Shown here: positions 62,403-64,000 of the stretch, in pieces | How the letters are laid out: each line of letters opens with the position of its first letter | Numbering within the stretch: the stretch's first letter is position 1 | Origin: Microbacterium invictum | GTDB taxonomy: Bacteria > Actinomycetota > Actinomycetes > Actinomycetales > Microbacteriaceae | NCBI RefSeq assembly: GCF_014197265.1 | Contig: NZ_JACIFH010000001.1 | Span: 2,604,001-2,668,000, forward strand | Direction: 5' to 3' | DNA length: 64,000 nucleotides | The notes under the pieces: model-generated | The model's database searches: none | Seen by the model: only the letters and a program-made list of their open reading frames with translations | What the model was told of the DNA's origin: nothing | Program-made: the position numbers and the translations under genes

Positions 62403-63396
62403 GGAAGTCGAATGTGCGTCCGGATTTTTCTGACCATTCGACGGCCTCCATCACGTCAAGCGAGGTTCCGGTCGCGCGCTGTTCGACCGTGGCGTCGCCG
62501 CCGTCCACGACGAGTCGGACGAATCTCTCGACTTCACCAATCAGGGTGTGCTGCGCCTCGGACACCACATGTCGAGCGACTCCGCCGCCATGGCGCTCAA
62601 ACTCGATCAGCCGCGGACTTGCGATGTGGTCAATTGAGAGCGTGCCCGCCTCGCCGCTGATCTGACTCGGCGCCCGCGAGGTCGTGATCTTCGAGTATTC
62701 GAGCGACACCACAAACTCGTCGTAGGTGGCCAGTGCAGCTCCCGCTCCGTCAGCGCCCGAGTTGACGACTACGGATGCTGCGCTGATCCGCCGTGGCATT
62801 CCGAACAGGCTTGTCATGGTGTGCACGCAGTAAACGCCGAGATCACGCAGGGCGCCGCCGCCCATCTCCGGATCGAAGATGTTGACCTGGTGCCCTTCCA
62901 GGACGAGGTCGTACCGGGCGGAACGCGAGATGTGCCGGAGAAGGACCTGACGAATCGGCCCCACCTGCGGCAGGAGCTCTCTGAGAAGAAGGGTGCCTGG
63001 GTCGTAGGCGGTGCGCATCGCCTCGATCAGCACGACGTTGCGCTCCTCCGCAAGCTCGACAAGCTGCCGCCACCGTGCCGCGGTCTGAACCGCCGGCTTT
63101 TCGACGAGCACGTGTTTACCGGCTTCGAGCGCGCTTCGCACTTGGTCTGCGTGGATCGCGTTCGGCGTCGCGATGTACACCGCGTCCACGAGGTCTGACT
63201 CGAGGAGCGCGGCGAGGCTCGTGACAGATCCCGACGCACCCAACCGGTCCGCCGCGATAGCTCCCCTTTCTGCGTCCCTCGAGTACACGGCCGACAGTTG
63301 GATTCCATTCACTGCGCGCACAGCGTCGGCGAACCGTTGGGTGATAGGTCCTGTTCCGATCACGCCGACCCTGAGCTGCGGCATCTCATCGATCAT
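62377..63396 (-). CDS. Gfo/Idh/MocA-family oxidoreductase
   Basis: A 339-residue NAD(P)-dependent sugar or inositol dehydrogenase-like enzyme. Rossmann motif VGVIGTGPITQRFADAV, the EKP motif in GKHVLVEKPAVQTA with its catalytic lysine, and C-terminal GGGALRDLGVYCVH with the family histidine are seen. The substrate is unknown. It begins three bases after the aldolase-like gene, so the two likely form an operon with the regulator. Confidence 0.9.
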   Translation of the reverse strand: MIDEMPQLRVGVIGTGPITQRFADAVRAVNGIQLSAVYSRDAERGAIAADRLGASGSVTSLAALLESDLVDAVYIATPNAIHADQVRSALEAGKHVLVEKPAVQTAARWRQLVELAEERNVVLIEAMRTAYDPGTLLLRELLPQVGPIRQVLLRHISRSARYDLVLEGHQVNIFDPEMGGGALRDLGVYCVHTMTSLFGMPRRISAASVVVNSGADGAGAALATYDEFVVSLEYSKITTSRAPSQISGEAGTLSIDHIASPRLIEFERHGGGVARHVVSEAQHTLIGEVERFVRLVVDGGDATVEQRATGTSLDVMEAVEWSEKSGRTFDFRDRESSAC

Positions 63397-63398
63397 GG

Positions 63399-64000
63399 CT
63401 ACACCCGGGCCGCCGCTTCGAAGTCGACGGCAGCCGCGTCGCTTGCCGGGTCGACGAGCATCGCCTCGATGACGGATGGATGAGCCGTGATGTGCCCGAT
63501 CCCTGCGAGAGCAAGATTTGCAGCGACTGTGGGAGTGCGCACGCTTGCCACGAGCACGTTCGTTCCGGATCCGGCTATCGCACGGTGCATGCTGCCCACC
63601 ACGTCGAGCGCGTCCAGGCCCGAGTCATCGAGGCGTCCGAAGTAGGGGGCGATGTAGCGCGCGCCGATGGACGCCGCTGCCACAGCCTGGGCGATGGTGT
63701 AGACCGCGGTGAGCAGCACGGGTGCTCCTGCACGGGCGCATTCTGCGGCAACACGGAACCCGATCGCCGTTGCCGGAATCTTCACGATGACGCGGTCACC
63801 AAGCCCACGAATCTCCGCCGCGTTCCCCTGCATCTCTGCCCGGGTTGCGCCCGTCGCTTGGAAGAAGATTTCCTCCGCGCCAGCGTCCGTGAATCGTCGA
63901 TGCAGATCCGGGATGTTGCGTGGGCGATGCCCGTCCTTCTGAAGGATGGTGGGGTTCGTGGTGACGCCGGTGATGATGTGATCTTCGAGCAGGGCGATCA
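63399..64000 (-). CDS. Transaldolase / fructose-6-phosphate aldolase-like protein (5' end beyond window)
   Basis: 200 residues of a TIM-barrel class I aldolase. Motifs seen from the window edge are GVTTNPTILQKDG, EEIFFQATG, the Schiff-base lysine in VIVKIPAT, LLTAVYT, YIAPYFGRLDD and LVASVRT, the FSA/TalC pattern rather than the long TalB form. It would handle a dihydroxyacetone-type transfer or cleavage of a sugar phosphate. Perhaps 15-20 N-terminal residues lie past the window end, where a better start must exist; the internal ATG at 63833 is too late. Confidence 0.88.
   Translation of the reverse strand, partial: IALLEDHIITGVTTNPTILQKDGHRPRNIPDLHRRFTDAGAEEIFFQATGATRAEMQGNAAEIRGLGDRVIVKIPATAIGFRVAAECARAGAPVLLTAVYTIAQAVAAASIGARYIAPYFGRLDDSGLDALDVVGSMHRAIAGSGTNVLVASVRTPTVAANLALAGIGHITAHPSVIEAMLVDPASDAAAVDFEAAARV

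Noticed and set aside
1..64000. CRISPR arrays, tRNA or rRNA genes
   Set aside because: No regularly spaced short repeats and no cloverleaf or rRNA-like sequence was recognised by eye; a covariance-model scan would be needed to exclude small RNAs.

Overview
The window is high-GC actinobacterial chromosome, most likely from the Microbacteriaceae (Microbacterium-like). This rests on the gene order rsmG-parA-parB, then trxA/trxB-murJ-DUF6049-cca, then rpsF-ssb-rpsR-rplI-dnaB, on pervasive GTG/ATG starts with four-base stop/start overlaps, and on protein character; no database search was possible. The left end should lie close to oriC: it starts inside rsmG, and five near-perfect parS sites fill the rsmG-parA gap.

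Region by region. (1) 1-14.4 kb: core genes. These are rsmG (3' end), parS cluster, parA, parB, a small conserved protein, trxA and trxB (minus strand), murJ and a DUF6049 secreted/anchored protein (minus strand), a class I methyltransferase, the CCA-adding enzyme and malQ. (2) 14.5-17.6 kb: five small overlapping genes resembling a type VII secretion substrate cassette. (3) 17.7-23.5 kb: a sialic-acid (nonulosonate) surface-polysaccharide operon with a GT2 glycosyltransferase, a polysialyltransferase-like protein, a NeuA-phosphatase fusion, a NeuB without its SAF domain and a DUF6716-like transferase. (4) 23.5-26 kb: two unassigned minus-strand genes with a pair of 56-bp palindromic repeats between them. 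(5) 26-29.7 kb: rpsF-ssb-rpsR-rplI with a structured leader and a strong terminator, a patch of DnaA-box-like sequences, and dnaB.

(6) 29.7-61 kb: an accessory metal-resistance island. It opens with a decayed serine-resolvase gene, and a 224-bp segment (MerR C-terminus) occurs in direct orientation at both 30.2 kb and 58.0 kb, 27.8 kb apart. Inside are two facing copper blocks. The plus-strand block runs DUF6153 - beta-propeller lipoprotein - phosphoketolase - P-type ATPase with a CPD motif and no cysteines in its HMA domain - GH65 phosphorylase - archaeal-type (type II) GAPDH - TlpA - CcdA - ResB - CcsB, with a four-helix-bundle cysteine-rich copper protein divergent from it. The minus-strand block is DUF6153 - DUF305 - propeller lipoprotein, then copZ - unknown - copA - copB - csoR - SHOCT. 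CsoR-like palindromes (ATACCC-n5-GGGTAT type) sit before both blocks. An arsenic/cadmium segment follows (BASS/ACR3-like permease, leaderless CmtR-type repressor, CDF transporter, a 19-residue six-cysteine peptide), then a mercury pair (MerR and MerA divergent across a perfect MerR operator) and an EamA transporter with a histidine-rich tail.

(7) 61.1-64 kb: a less GC-rich spacer with two 69-bp direct repeats, then a minus-strand set: transaldolase/fructose-6-phosphate-aldolase-like enzyme (cut by the window end), a Gfo/Idh/MocA oxidoreductase and a winged-helix regulator.

The most interesting reading is that the copper block carries its own carbon-metabolism bypass: a phosphoketolase, a disaccharide phosphorylase and an unrelated GAPDH are translationally coupled to a copper-type ATPase and a cytochrome c/thiol-redox module. 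Copper is known to poison ordinary GAPDH, so this may be a built-in metabolic backup for metal stress. That is inference from gene order.
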